Origin: Acidimicrobiia bacterium
GTDB lineage: Bacteria > Acidobacteriota > Vicinamibacteria > Vicinamibacterales > UBA2999
DNA: 46,635 bases
Direction of reading: 5' to 3'
Assembly: GCA_016871275.1 (NCBI GenBank)
Contig: VFZG01000027.1
Location: forward strand, 1 to 46,635
How positions within the stretch are numbered: position 1 is the first letter of the stretch; each line of letters begins with the position of its first letter. Made by a program: the position numbers and the translations under genes. Shown here in pieces: positions 16,341 to 24,441 of the stretch. The notes beneath the pieces were generated by a model that saw only the letters and a program-made list of their open reading frames with translations, made no database searches and was not told the DNA's origin.

Positions 16341-17575
16341 ATTTGCCGGGCGGCGAGAATGGATTTGAAGGAGCGGCCGTCGAACTCTTCCGCAGACAGG
16401 CCGGTCTCCGTCGCCTCCGTGAGCGTAATCGCCCCAGAGCTGATCGCGCGATTGAAGTAGTTCACCAGCGCCTGTCCCGTCGCCGCATCGTCAAATGCTG
16501 CGCCCGCCCTGGCGGCCTTCGTGAAGAAGTTGCTCAGCCGCGCGGTGGCGGCGGCGCGGGTCGACAGGTAGAACGCGTAGATTGCCGCGTAGCGCGTGGG
16601 CAGGTGGCCGGGATGCAGATCCCAACCCTGGTGGAAGCCGTTCACCAGCGAGTGCGTCACGTCGTCAAAGTGCCGCTTCCACGCCTGCTGCACGTGCGGG
16701 TGAACGGGGAGGATGTTGCTCGATCCGTCCGACAGCATAACGCCGGTCTGCGCGAGCGACATGCGCATCATCTCGCGCGCGACGTCGCACGCCAGGTGCC
16801 GTGGATGCTGCCAGGCGGCGGTGATGCCGCAAAGCGCGGTGTAGTCGTAGACGCCGAAATGCGCGCCGCGCACGCGGCCCCGGCCGGCCTTGACGAGGGC
16901 GGGCAGCGCCACGCGGCCATCAGGCGCAAGGATCGATTGCGGGGTCTCGATCATCAGCTCGAGCTGAATCGCGTGCTGCTTCAGCTTCAGCCGGCGCTCG
17001 AGCGCCGCGCATTTCTGGGCGACGGCGCTCACATGCGCCGGCGTCATGACTTTCGTGGCGGTGACGGCAAAATTCAGCGGCAGGCGGCGCGCCGTCTTCA
17101 CCAGCGTCGTGACAAAGATGTCGAGCGTGCGCAGACTGCGGGCGTGAAGCTCGCGCGACATCGGCTTGATGCGGATGCCAATGAAGGGCGGCAGCGTGCC
17201 GCCCTGCATCCCGGCCGCGATTTCAATCGCCGCCGATTCGGCATGCCCGTCTTCTTCGGCGCCAGGGCGGCTGCCGTAGCCATCCTCGAAGTCGAGCCGG
17301 AAGTCCTCGATCGGCTCGCGCCGCAACTTGTCGACCACCCGCGCGCGGACGGTCTCGGCAAGCCCCGGGTCACCTGCGGGCAGATCGAGGATCTTCGCCA
17401 AGGCCTGCGCCGTCGATGCGCACGCCTCCAGCAGCTCCAGGGCCTGCCGGCCGGCGTGTTGTGCGGAGTCACTCCGAAAGGCATCGGCGCCGCCGATGAA
17501 GGTGTGAACGGGCTGACGCCCGACTGCATCACCGGGGTAGAGCCTGGCGAGTGTCTTGTTGGCCGATGTGAGCAC
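16337..17575 (-). CDS. DUF6986-like aldolase/citrate-lyase-fold protein in the urate cluster
   Basis: 412-aa TIM-barrel protein related to the HpcH/HpaI/CitE/malate synthase superfamily and most like DUF6986 proteins. Barrel motifs seen are DFRLDFEDGYGSRPGAEE, PFIGIRIKPMS, QLELMIETPQSIL and GAHFGVYDYTALCG. The acidic residues EDGY and IETP are in the positions expected for Mg ligands. Its minus-strand position directly downstream of HIU hydrolase and allantoinase suggests a role in using the C2 product glyoxylate or a related ureido compound, but no reaction is established. The GTG at 17575 is chosen because upstream frame is repeat and uraH antisense. The stop codon is supplied by the REP element, so the native C-terminus may have been altered. 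Confidence 0.68.
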   Translation of the reverse strand: MLTSANKTLARLYPGDAVGRQPVHTFIGGADAFRSDSAQHAGRQALELLEACASTAQALAKILDLPAGDPGLAETVRARVVDKLRREPIEDFRLDFEDGYGSRPGAEEDGHAESAAIEIAAGMQGGTLPPFIGIRIKPMSRELHARSLRTLDIFVTTLVKTARRLPLNFAVTATKVMTPAHVSAVAQKCAALERRLKLKQHAIQLELMIETPQSILAPDGRVALPALVKAGRGRVRGAHFGVYDYTALCGITAAWQHPRHLACDVAREMMRMSLAQTGVMLSDGSSNILPVHPHVQQAWKRHFDDVTHSLVNGFHQGWDLHPGHLPTRYAAIYAFYLSTRAAATARLSNFFTKAARAGAAFDDAATGQALVNYFNRAISSGAITLTEATETGLSAEEFDGRSFKSILAARQM

Positions 17576-17582
17576 TGTCCTC

Positions 17583-17612
17583 CGCAGCCCGCAGCCCGTA
17601 ACCCGCAGCCCT
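17583..17612. repeat. heptad repeat copy C
   Basis: Four units (GCAGCCC, GCAGCCC, GTAACCC, GCAGCCC) fill the 37-bp gap between uraH and the DUF6986-like gene. They match arrays at 4589, 9638 and 21707. Confidence 0.7.
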
Positions 17613-17957
17613 CTACGTCCCTCGATACGTGCTGAAGCCGAATGGCGAGAGCAGCAGCGGCACGTGATAGTGCTTCTCGCCCGGCGCCGTTTCGAACACC
17701 ACCACCACTTCCGGATAGAACGCGCGCACGCCGTGCGTCTCGAAATAGCGCGCCGTGTCGAACGTGAGACGGTAGACTCCCGGCGCCAACGGCTGACCGT
17801 CAGGATGCAGCGAGCGCAGGCGGCCATCCAGGTCGGTCGTGCCGCGGCTCATCGACTGCCAGTCGCCGTCCTCACCGCGAAACTCCAGCAGCACCTGCAC
17901 GCCGGCGGCGGCACGTCCTCGCGACGTATCGAGAATGTGTGTCGTGATTGCGCTCAT
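17613..17957 (-). CDS. uraH: 5-hydroxyisourate hydrolase
   Basis: Transthyretin-like enzyme of 114 aa that hydrolyses 5-hydroxyisourate, the uricase product, to OHCU. The N-terminal THILDTSRGRAAAGV, the central VYRLTFDTARYF, and the C-terminal HYHVPLLLSPFGFSTYRGT (active-site His and the YRG[ST] end) are diagnostic. The ATG at 17957 overlaps the allantoinase TGA by one base (TGATG), so the two are translationally coupled. It lacks a signal peptide and should act in the cytoplasm. Confidence 0.95.
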   Translation of the reverse strand: MSAITTHILDTSRGRAAAGVQVLLEFRGEDGDWQSMSRGTTDLDGRLRSLHPDGQPLAPGVYRLTFDTARYFETHGVRAFYPEVVVVFETAPGEKHYHVPLLLSPFGFSTYRGT

Positions 17958-19279
17958 CAGCGTGACAGCAGTTCTCCTCGTGGTGGACCCACGCACTCAC
18001 CGTGCTCGAACACTACGTTCCCGCCTACCATCGTCATCGTGACCAGGCCCGTCAGGCGGGCGCCGTCGTACGGCGTCACCGCATGCCGATGATACAGGCG
18101 CGACGCGTCCACCGCCATCCCGCGATCGGGATCGATCACGACCAGGTCGGCATCGCGTCCTACGGTGATGGCACCCTTTCGCGAGCTCAGCCCGGCAAGG
18201 CGCGCCGGCGCCGCCGACATCCACCCCGCCAGCCGCTCGATTGGAATGGCGCGGAGCCGGGCCGCCGTCTGCATCACCGGCAACGAGATCTGCAGCGAGG
18301 CAATGCCACCCCAGGCCGCGATGAAATCACCTCCGCCCAAGTCCTTGAGCGCCGGCGGCGCAGGGGAGTGATCGGTGGCCACCAGGTCGATGTGTCCATC
18401 GAGCAAGGCCCTCCATAACCGTTCGCGATGATCGCGCTCACGAATCGGCGGCGCACACTTCCAGGCGGTCGCGCCATCCCGAATCTCCTCCGCACAGCAG
18501 GTGAGGTAGTGCGGACACGTCTCGACCGTGACGGGAACGCCGGTCGCGCGCGCATCGATCACCAGCGGCAGCGCGTCGGCTGATGCCAGGTGAACGATGT
18601 GGACGTGCGCGCGGGTCCGGGCAGACAGCTCGATCAGTCGATCGATGGCGTCGTGCTCCGCGACCGGAGGCCTACTGTTCAGCCAGGTCGAGTAGCGATG
18701 CGGGTCGGCGTGCGGATCGACGGGCCGCAGGCTGGCCGGCCACTCGGCGTGGACCAGCAACGGCAGCCCCAGCGACGCGACGTTCGGCATCGCCCGCTGC
18801 AGATCGGCGTCGCCGACATTGTCGAACTCGTCCACGCCTGAAGGACTCAGGAAGCACTTGAAGCCGAGCGCGCCGGCGCCGGCAAGCGGCTCGAGATCCG
18901 CCTCGTTGCCGGGCACCACGCCGCCCCAGAAGCCCACGTCCACCTGGCATTTGCCCCGCGCGGCATTGCGCTTCAGTTCGAGCGCGGCCGCCGTAGTCGT
19001 GGACGGAATGCTGTTGAGCGGCATGTCGACCAGCGTGGTGATGCCGCCGGCCGCCGCCGCACGCGTCGCGGTCTCGAAACCTTCCCAGTCGGTGCGTCCT
19101 GGCTCGTTGATGTGGACGTGGGTATCGACCAGCCCCGGCAGGATTGTCATCGCTCCCGCATCGATGTCGGGCTGGCCATCGGCGAACCTTTCAATCGCCG
19201 CGATCCTGCCGCCGTCAATTCGGATGCTCGCCGGGCGCGTCCCGTCCGGCAGCACGACCCGCTGGCTGCGAATACGCAT
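17957..19279 (-). CDS. allB: allantoinase
   Basis: 440-aa amidohydrolase converting allantoin to allantoate. The dinuclear metal site is readable: HVHINEPGRTDWEGF (two His), the carbamylated lysine in GFKCFLSPSG, His in LLVHAEW, His in HIVHLASADAL, and Asp in LVATDHSP. Length and order match bacterial AllB. It lies between uricase (11 bp upstream) and uraH (overlapping) on the minus strand, giving a uaZ-allB-uraH order that covers non-consecutive steps of one pathway. Confidence 0.94.
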   Translation of the reverse strand: MRIRSQRVVLPDGTRPASIRIDGGRIAAIERFADGQPDIDAGAMTILPGLVDTHVHINEPGRTDWEGFETATRAAAAGGITTLVDMPLNSIPSTTTAAALELKRNAARGKCQVDVGFWGGVVPGNEADLEPLAGAGALGFKCFLSPSGVDEFDNVGDADLQRAMPNVASLGLPLLVHAEWPASLRPVDPHADPHRYSTWLNSRPPVAEHDAIDRLIELSARTRAHVHIVHLASADALPLVIDARATGVPVTVETCPHYLTCCAEEIRDGATAWKCAPPIRERDHRERLWRALLDGHIDLVATDHSPAPPALKDLGGGDFIAAWGGIASLQISLPVMQTAARLRAIPIERLAGWMSAAPARLAGLSSRKGAITVGRDADLVVIDPDRGMAVDASRLYHRHAVTPYDGARLTGLVTMTMVGGNVVFEHGECVGPPRGELLSR

Positions 19280-19290
19280 GGCTCAACGTG

Positions 19291-20145
19291 TCAGCGAGGC
19301 CTGCTGAGCGTCGCCTTGATCAGCCCGTGCGGTTCCTCGGTGGCGACGAACACTTCGTTGCGGTTCTCCATGCCGAACTTGGTGAGATCGATCGGCAGGT
19401 GATGACGGTTCGGCATTTCGAGGCGGATGCTGCGCACCACATCGACGGCGTCGAGCACCACCTGGCCCATCGCGTGCAGCGTGTGCTGCACCGACAGGCT
19501 CACGTGCTGCGCAAACGTCTCGAGCAAGGTCGTCCGCACCGATCGGAACGTCGCGGCGTAATCGATGTCCGGCTCGTCGTAGGTCCAGGTTGCGGTGAGC
19601 GAGGTGACAAACAGCCGATCGTGCGTCTCCGGCAGGGTGGTGAACTCATCGCGCGGATAGCCTGCGAACGCGGACTTCGACGTCTTGGCGATGATCAGGT
19701 CGCCGATGCCGGCGGTCACCGTGACGCCCTGCCGGCCAGTGACGACCCGCGCGGTGCGCACCTCTGGCCCGCGCCGGACGAAGGCGCTGCCGTGGTCGCG
19801 ATCGCCGATCGTCACGCGGCTCCAGCCGTGATCGACCAGATCGACGACCACGCGATCGAGCTTCGGGTTTCGCGCGATGAAATGGCGGCCAAGCGCCGCA
19901 CCGAATTCCTCGGGCTCGCCGACGCCGTCGCGCGCGGCCAGCGCGTAGACGGTGTTCTTCATGGTGTCGGTCGGCAGCACGTCGGTGTTGTCGCCGTCCG
20001 AGTAGGAGGTGTCGTACCTGCCCTCGAAGGCGACGGCAACCGTGAAATCACGCAGCTGGTGACGATCGCCGTGACGCGTCACCCGCACCAGGCGGATGCG
20101 TGACTTGCCGTACGAGGTGTCAGACAGCGTGCACGGTGAGGGCAT
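19291..20145 (-). CDS. urate oxidase (uricase)
   Basis: Cofactor-free T-fold enzyme of 284 aa that oxidises urate to 5-hydroxyisourate. Conserved parts are YGKSRIRLVRVTRHGDRH at the N-terminus, the active-site PTDTMKNTVYALA, the C-terminal NRHHLPIDLTKFG, and NRNEVFVATEEPHGLI. The ATG at 20145 gives the usual N-terminus; the frame upstream is antisense to allantoicase. It is the first gene of the minus-strand urate operon and diverges from allantoicase across a gap of only about 70 bp, suggesting a shared control region. No regulator gene is nearby. Confidence 0.94.
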   Translation of the reverse strand: MPSPCTLSDTSYGKSRIRLVRVTRHGDRHQLRDFTVAVAFEGRYDTSYSDGDNTDVLPTDTMKNTVYALAARDGVGEPEEFGAALGRHFIARNPKLDRVVVDLVDHGWSRVTIGDRDHGSAFVRRGPEVRTARVVTGRQGVTVTAGIGDLIIAKTSKSAFAGYPRDEFTTLPETHDRLFVTSLTATWTYDEPDIDYAATFRSVRTTLLETFAQHVSLSVQHTLHAMGQVVLDAVDVVRSIRLEMPNRHHLPIDLTKFGMENRNEVFVATEEPHGLIKATLSRPR

Positions 20146-20201
20146 AAGGACTCTCAACGGTGATCGACGAGCAAAGTGTCCCCGGCCGAGCCTTTCGCTG
20201 A

Positions 20202-20207
20202 TACGCT
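20202..20207 (+). promoter_or_regulatory. candidate -10 box of the allantoicase gene
   Basis: TACGCT inside TGATACGCT lies 7 nt before the GTG at 20215. The same TANNNT-to-start distance (6-8 nt) recurs at four other genes in the window, suggesting leaderless transcription. No clear -35 box is seen. Confidence 0.35.
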
Positions 20208-20214
20208 CCGTCGG

Positions 20215-21237
20215 GTGGCTACAACGACGACTGCGCCTGAGTTTACCAACCTTGCGGATCTTGCGTCGGCGACAGTCGGCGGCCGGGCGATTGCCGCCAA
20301 CGACGACTTCTTCGCGTCCAAAGCCGGGCTGGTCAAGGCCGAGCCGCCGGTCTGGATACCGGACAAGTACACGCCTCGAGGTAAATGGATGGACGGATGG
20401 GAGTCGCGCCGCCGGCGCGTTCCCGGCCACGACTGGTGCATCGTCCAGCTCGGCATGCGGGGCGTGATTCGTGGCGTTGACGTCGACACCAGCTTCTTCA
20501 CCGGCAATTTCCCGTCGCACTGTTCGATCGAGGCGGTCGACCAGCCGTCAGCGCCGCGGGCCGCGGTGCACGCCGTTGACGGACCGCCCTGGACGACGAT
20601 TCTCGAGACGACGGCGCTGCGGGGGAATGGCAGCAACTTCCTGACGGTCGACGACCATCGTCCGTGGACGCATCTGCGGCTGAGCATCTACCCAGATGGC
20701 GGTGTGGCGCGCCTGCGGGTCTACGGGGAGGTGTCGGTTGATTGGGATCGCGTGGCACCACCGGGCAAGGCCGTGGATCTTGCGTCGATCAAGAATGGCG
20801 GGTTGTTTCTGGCCGCCAGCGATACGCACTACGGCACTCGCGGTGCGCTGCTGATGCCGGATCGCGCGAAGCACATGGGTGATGGCTGGGAGACGAAGCG
20901 AAGCCGCGACCTCAACCACCGCGACTGGGCAATCATCCGGCTGGGTGCGCCCGGGCACGTGTCGAAAGTGGAGATTGACACCAACCACTACAAAGGCAAC
21001 TACCCGGACCGCGCCTCGCTCGAAGGCGTCATGGCGCCAAACGTGGCGACCGGCAACCTCGCGGGCATGGGCTGGACCACCATCCTGCCTGAGACGAAAT
21101 TGTCGGCCCACAAGCGCCATTTCTATTCCGGCATGCAGCTCGCACGCATGGGGCCGTTCTCGCATGTGCGGCTGAACATCTTTCCCGACGGCGGCGTGAG
21201 CCGCTTGCGCGTCTATGGCACGCTCGCACGAGATTGA
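20215..21237 (+). CDS. alc: allantoicase
   Basis: About 340-aa enzyme hydrolysing allantoate to ureidoglycolate and urea. It consists of two homologous jelly-roll halves. The first half has LGGRAIAANDDFF-like text, KWMDGWESRRRR and GHDWCIVQLG; the second has FLAASDTHYG, HMGDGWETKRSR, HRDWAIIRLG and IDTNHYKGNYP. Both repeats end in FPDGG/YPDGG-[VIL]-RLRVYG, typical of the family. GTG at 20215 is preferred because of the adjacent TANNNT box; an in-frame GTG at 20176 would add 13 residues. The 3' end overlaps uraD by 23 bp. Confidence 0.9.
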   Translation: MATTTTAPEFTNLADLASATVGGRAIAANDDFFASKAGLVKAEPPVWIPDKYTPRGKWMDGWESRRRRVPGHDWCIVQLGMRGVIRGVDVDTSFFTGNFPSHCSIEAVDQPSAPRAAVHAVDGPPWTTILETTALRGNGSNFLTVDDHRPWTHLRLSIYPDGGVARLRVYGEVSVDWDRVAPPGKAVDLASIKNGGLFLAASDTHYGTRGALLMPDRAKHMGDGWETKRSRDLNHRDWAIIRLGAPGHVSKVEIDTNHYKGNYPDRASLEGVMAPNVATGNLAGMGWTTILPETKLSAHKRHFYSGMQLARMGPFSHVRLNIFPDGGVSRLRVYGTLARD

Positions 21238-21709
21238 TAGCGGCGACGAAGCTGCTGCCCGCGCGATCCTGTCGCGCGCCTGTGGCTCGTCACGATGGGT
21301 CGACCGCATGATGGCGCGCCGGCCATTCAAGTCGGACGCCAGGCTGTTGTCTGCCGCCCGCATCGAGTGGTTCGGATTGACCGAGCCGGATTGGCTCGAA
21401 GCCTTCTCTCACCATCCCAGGATTGGCGATCGCGCCGCGCTGGCCGCGCGGTTCCCCGCGACGCACGATCTCTCGGCGAAAGAACAGTCGGGCGTTGGCG
21501 CCGCACGCGCCGATGTCATCGATGCCCTCGCGCGAGACAACGAGACTTACCTCGAGCGATTCGGCTTCATCTTCATCGTCTGTGCGACGGGGAAAAGCGC
21601 TGAAGAGACGTTGCAGCGGCTGCGCGATCGTCTGTCGAACGATCGCGCAACCGAACTGCGCATTGCGGCCGAGGAGCAGGCAAAGATCACGGCGCTCCGC
21701 TTACAGTAG
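21215..21709 (+). CDS. uraD: OHCU decarboxylase
   Basis: 164-aa enzyme that decarboxylates OHCU to S-allantoin, completing the conversion from urate. The catalytic His is in EAFSHHPRIGDRAAL, followed by the conserved AKEQSGV glutamate region and the YLERFGFIFIVCATGKSAEE block. It overlaps allantoicase by 23 bp and should be co-translated with it. The TAG stop lies at the first unit of a heptad repeat array. With uricase, HIU hydrolase, allantoinase and allantoicase, every step from urate to ureidoglycolate is encoded here; ureidoglycolate lyase and xanthine dehydrogenase are not in the window. Confidence 0.93.
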   Translation: MARSHEIDSGDEAAARAILSRACGSSRWVDRMMARRPFKSDARLLSAARIEWFGLTEPDWLEAFSHHPRIGDRAALAARFPATHDLSAKEQSGVGAARADVIDALARDNETYLERFGFIFIVCATGKSAEETLQRLRDRLSNDRATELRIAAEEQAKITALRLQ

Positions 21710-21744
21710 CCCGTAGCCCGCCGCCCGTATCCCGTAGCCCGTAG
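21707..21744. repeat. heptad repeat copy D
   Basis: Five units (GTAGCCC, GTAGCCC, GCCGCCC, GTATCCC, GTAGCCC) cover the gap between uraD and the convergent PQQ dehydrogenase gene. The TAG stop of uraD is part of the first unit. Related arrays lie at 4589, 9638 and 17583. Confidence 0.75.
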
Positions 21745-21747
21745 TGA

Positions 21748-23766
21748 CTAGTCCCCGAGCTTGTAAACCAGCAACTCGCCCGGGTAGCCCGGGCCGCTGA
21801 CCGCCACCGCGAGGTACTGCGTGCCGTTCAGCGAATACGTCATTGGCGATCCGGTCTGCGGCGCCGGCATGAAGACCTGGCCGATGTCTGCGCCGGTGGC
21901 TTTGTCGTAGGCGCGCAGGTAGGCGCCACGACCCTCGGGATACGTGGCGAATCCGCCTTCACCGGCGATCAGCAGCGTCTTCGTGGTCAGCACGCCGATG
22001 CGGCCGGGTCGGCCGGTGCGGGGAATCGTCACGCCTTTCAGCGCCGGGTTGTTCTTGATGTTGTCCGCCGTCTCGCCATGCGGGATGCGCCACATCTGCT
22101 CGCCCTTGTTCATGTCGATGGCGGTAATCGTCGCGTAGGGCGGCTTGATCAGCGGCAGGCCGCGCACGTTGAGGCCGCCACCGCCGCCAGGACCGGCTGG
22201 TTTCGCCGTCGGGTCCGGATTGCGGGCGATTCCGCGCACGTAGAGCATGTCTGACGCGTTGTCCTCGGGCGGCACCAGGTTGAGCGACGTGATGGCGACG
22301 TTGGTGAAAATGTAGAAGCGTTTCGTTTCCGGATCGAACGAACCACCCTGCCAGTTGGCACCGCCGGTCACTTCGGGAATCATCAGCGTGCCGCGCGGGC
22401 CTTCCCATTTGCTGACCACGGGCGGCGTGAAGATCGGCCCCATCTTGTACATCGACGCGACCTTGATCGCCTCGGCGCGAAGTTCCGGCGTCCAGTCCAA
22501 CAGGTCGTCGACCGTCACGCCCTGGCGCTCGTACGCCGGCGGCTTCGTCACGAACGGCTGCGTCGGCGAATACCACTCGCCGGGAACATCGCCCTTTTCC
22601 ACCGGGCGCTCTTCGATCGGCCACACCGGCTTGCCGGTCGCGCGATCGAAGACGTACAGCCAGTTCTGCTTCGTCGGCTGCGCCACCGCTTTCACCGGCT
22701 TGCCGTCGACCACCAGGTCCATCAGGATCGGCGCGCACGGAATGTCGTGATCCCAGATGCCGTGATGCACGAGCTGGTAATGCCACTTGCGCTGTCCGGT
22801 CTTGATGTCGAGCGCGAGCAGCGTCTCGGAGAACAGCGACGTGTCGGGCGAGCCCTTCTTGTTGCCCCTGCGGTGACCGCCGTAATAGTCGCCGGTCGGC
22901 AATTCGACGGGCATGTAGACGATGCCGAGCTCTTCGTCGGCGCTCATCTGGGCCCAGACGCCGGTGTTGCCGGTATACGCGGCCGCGTCCGGATCCCACG
23001 TGTCGTAGCCGAACTCGCCCTTCAGCGGGATGGTGTGGAACACCCAGACGCGCTTGCCGGTGCGCACGTCGAAGCCGCGGATGTGCCCCTTGACGTTGGT
23101 CTTGCTGCGGGGCGCGCCGCCTTCGCGGAGCGCGGCACCAATCACGATGATGTCCTTCGAGACGATCGGCGCGGCGTGCAGGCCAATCTCCGCGGTCGTG
23201 AGGTCGAGGCCTTCCTGATCGAGTCCGAGCTTCAGGTCGACGATGCCGCCGGTGCCGAAGCCGTTGATGCGCTGGCCGGTCACTGCATCGAGCGCGATCA
23301 TCTGGTAACCGGCGGTGACGTAGATGATGCGCTCCTGCTTGCCGTCGCTCCAGTAGGCAAGACCGCGGCCCGACAACTGGCGCGGCGCCGCTTCGCCGCG
23401 TTTGCCCTCGTTGATGCTGTGCATCCACAACTGCTCGCCGGTGGCCGCGTCCATGGCCACCACCGCGCGCCGCGTGCCCGCGGTCGTGAACAGCCGGCCG
23501 TTGACCATCAGCGGCGTGCCCTGGAACTGGAACTCCGGCCGCGGGCCGAAGTGCTCGGTGCGGAATCGGAACGCCAGCTGCAGCTTGCTGAAGTTGCTCG
23601 CGTTGATCTGATCGAGCGGGGAGTAGCGCATACTGGCGAGGTCGCCGCCATAGGTCGCCCATTCACCAACCTTGGGTGCCCATTGCCCGCGCATCGACAC
23701 CGTCGCGGTGCCGACGAACAGGGCCACAACACAGAGCTTCGTAATCCAGCGGCGCAGTCGAGTCAT
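21748..23766 (-). CDS. PQQ-dependent dehydrogenase, quinoprotein glucose dehydrogenase-like
   Basis: 672-aa exported eight-bladed propeller enzyme without a membrane or haem domain. A signal peptide (residues about 1-27) precedes EWATYGGDLASMRYSPLDQIN. Repeated tryptophan-docking motifs include MDAATGEQLWMH, DVRTGKRVWVF and DIKTGQRKWHYQ. The stretch VHHGIWDHDIPCAPIL carries the conserved PQQ-pocket Asp/His pattern of membrane glucose dehydrogenases. Family members oxidise alcohols, aldoses or polyols in the periplasm. The start lies 8 nt from a TATACT box in a palindrome shared with the divergent PEBP gene. PQQ biosynthesis genes are not in the window. Confidence 0.85.
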   Translation of the reverse strand: MTRLRRWITKLCVVALFVGTATVSMRGQWAPKVGEWATYGGDLASMRYSPLDQINASNFSKLQLAFRFRTEHFGPRPEFQFQGTPLMVNGRLFTTAGTRRAVVAMDAATGEQLWMHSINEGKRGEAAPRQLSGRGLAYWSDGKQERIIYVTAGYQMIALDAVTGQRINGFGTGGIVDLKLGLDQEGLDLTTAEIGLHAAPIVSKDIIVIGAALREGGAPRSKTNVKGHIRGFDVRTGKRVWVFHTIPLKGEFGYDTWDPDAAAYTGNTGVWAQMSADEELGIVYMPVELPTGDYYGGHRRGNKKGSPDTSLFSETLLALDIKTGQRKWHYQLVHHGIWDHDIPCAPILMDLVVDGKPVKAVAQPTKQNWLYVFDRATGKPVWPIEERPVEKGDVPGEWYSPTQPFVTKPPAYERQGVTVDDLLDWTPELRAEAIKVASMYKMGPIFTPPVVSKWEGPRGTLMIPEVTGGANWQGGSFDPETKRFYIFTNVAITSLNLVPPEDNASDMLYVRGIARNPDPTAKPAGPGGGGGLNVRGLPLIKPPYATITAIDMNKGEQMWRIPHGETADNIKNNPALKGVTIPRTGRPGRIGVLTTKTLLIAGEGGFATYPEGRGAYLRAYDKATGADIGQVFMPAPQTGSPMTYSLNGTQYLAVAVSGPGYPGELLVYKLGD

Positions 23767-23774
23767 AGCCGCAA

Positions 23775-23782
23775 AGTATACT
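23775..23782. promoter_or_regulatory. palindromic shared -10 box of two divergent genes
   Basis: AGTATACT reads as TATACT on both strands. On the minus strand it lies 8 nt before the PQQ dehydrogenase ATG; on the plus strand it lies 17 nt before the PEBP ATG, which also has a GGAGAGG ribosome-binding site. Symmetric -10 elements are known to drive divergent transcription. Confidence 0.5.
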
Positions 23783-23799
23783 CAAGTTGGAGAGGATTC

Positions 23800-24366
23800 A
23801 TGCGACTTGCAAATGTTATCCATGCCGCGCTTATCTTGACCGTGGCGTCCGCGGCCGCGGCGCAGACACCCGCGGCGTTGACCGTGACGAGCCCCACCAT
23901 CAAGGCGAACGAGACCATCCCCGTCGATCACACGGCCGACGGCAAGAACGAATCGCCGGCCCTGATGTGGAGCGGCGCGCCGGCCGGCACCAGGCAGTTC
24001 GCGCTGGTCTACGACGATCCGGACGTGGTGTTCGGCGGACAGACCTTCGTGCACTGGGTGGTCTACAAGATTCCCGGTACCGCAAAGGGGTTGCCGGCCA
24101 ACCTGCCGATCGATCAGGTCGCGTTGACCGCCCCGGCCGATATCGCCGGATCGATCCAAGGCCTGTCAGGCTTCAAGCGTCCGTACTACCGCGGCCCGGC
24201 CCCGCCGCCAGGCAAGCCGCATCACTACACCTGGACGGTCTACGCCCTTGATGCGGAACTGCCGCTGGTTGAAGGCCTTACGCGCAACCAGTTGATGGAA
24301 GCGATCAAGGGCCACATCATCGGCCAGGGCGCGCTGGTCGCGATTTATGAGAGGAAGCCGAAATAG
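23800..24366 (+). CDS. YbhB/YbcL family PEBP-like protein, exported
   Basis: 188-aa phosphatidylethanolamine-binding-protein fold (Raf-kinase-inhibitor-like). A signal peptide ending SAAAAQ precedes LTVTSPTIKANETIPVDHT. The family core follows: ESPALMWSGAPAGTRQFALV, DPDVVFGGQTFVHWVVYKIP and the C-terminal HHYTWTVYALDAELPL. Bacterial members bind small anionic ligands, but their role is mostly unknown. The ATG at 23800 has GGAGAGG just upstream and opens the signal peptide; the open frame upstream of it is antisense to the PQQ gene. It is transcribed divergently from that gene. Confidence 0.9.
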   Translation: MRLANVIHAALILTVASAAAAQTPAALTVTSPTIKANETIPVDHTADGKNESPALMWSGAPAGTRQFALVYDDPDVVFGGQTFVHWVVYKIPGTAKGLPANLPIDQVALTAPADIAGSIQGLSGFKRPYYRGPAPPPGKPHHYTWTVYALDAELPLVEGLTRNQLMEAIKGHIIGQGALVAIYERKPK

Positions 24367-24382
24367 ATGAACCTGTGGATCT

Positions 24383-24438
24383 CTCGATCGGTTGATCAGC
24401 TGACCTAGATCAACAGGTCACCAAGTCGACCGATCGAG
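24383..24438. terminator. nested inverted repeat between convergent genes
   Basis: CTCGATCGGT (24383-24392) is the exact inverse of ACCGATCGAG (24429-24438), and inside it TTGATC (24392-24397) pairs with GATCAA (24408-24413). It lies between the convergent ends of the PEBP and GMC genes and could stop transcription from both sides, though there is no T-run. Confidence 0.45.
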
Positions 24439-24441
24439 CGA

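Noticed and set aside
22747-23799. Long open frame on the plus strand upstream of the PEBP gene
   Set aside because: It is antisense to the PQQ dehydrogenase and its translation has no family features; only the part from 23800, with signal peptide and ribosome-binding site, is real.
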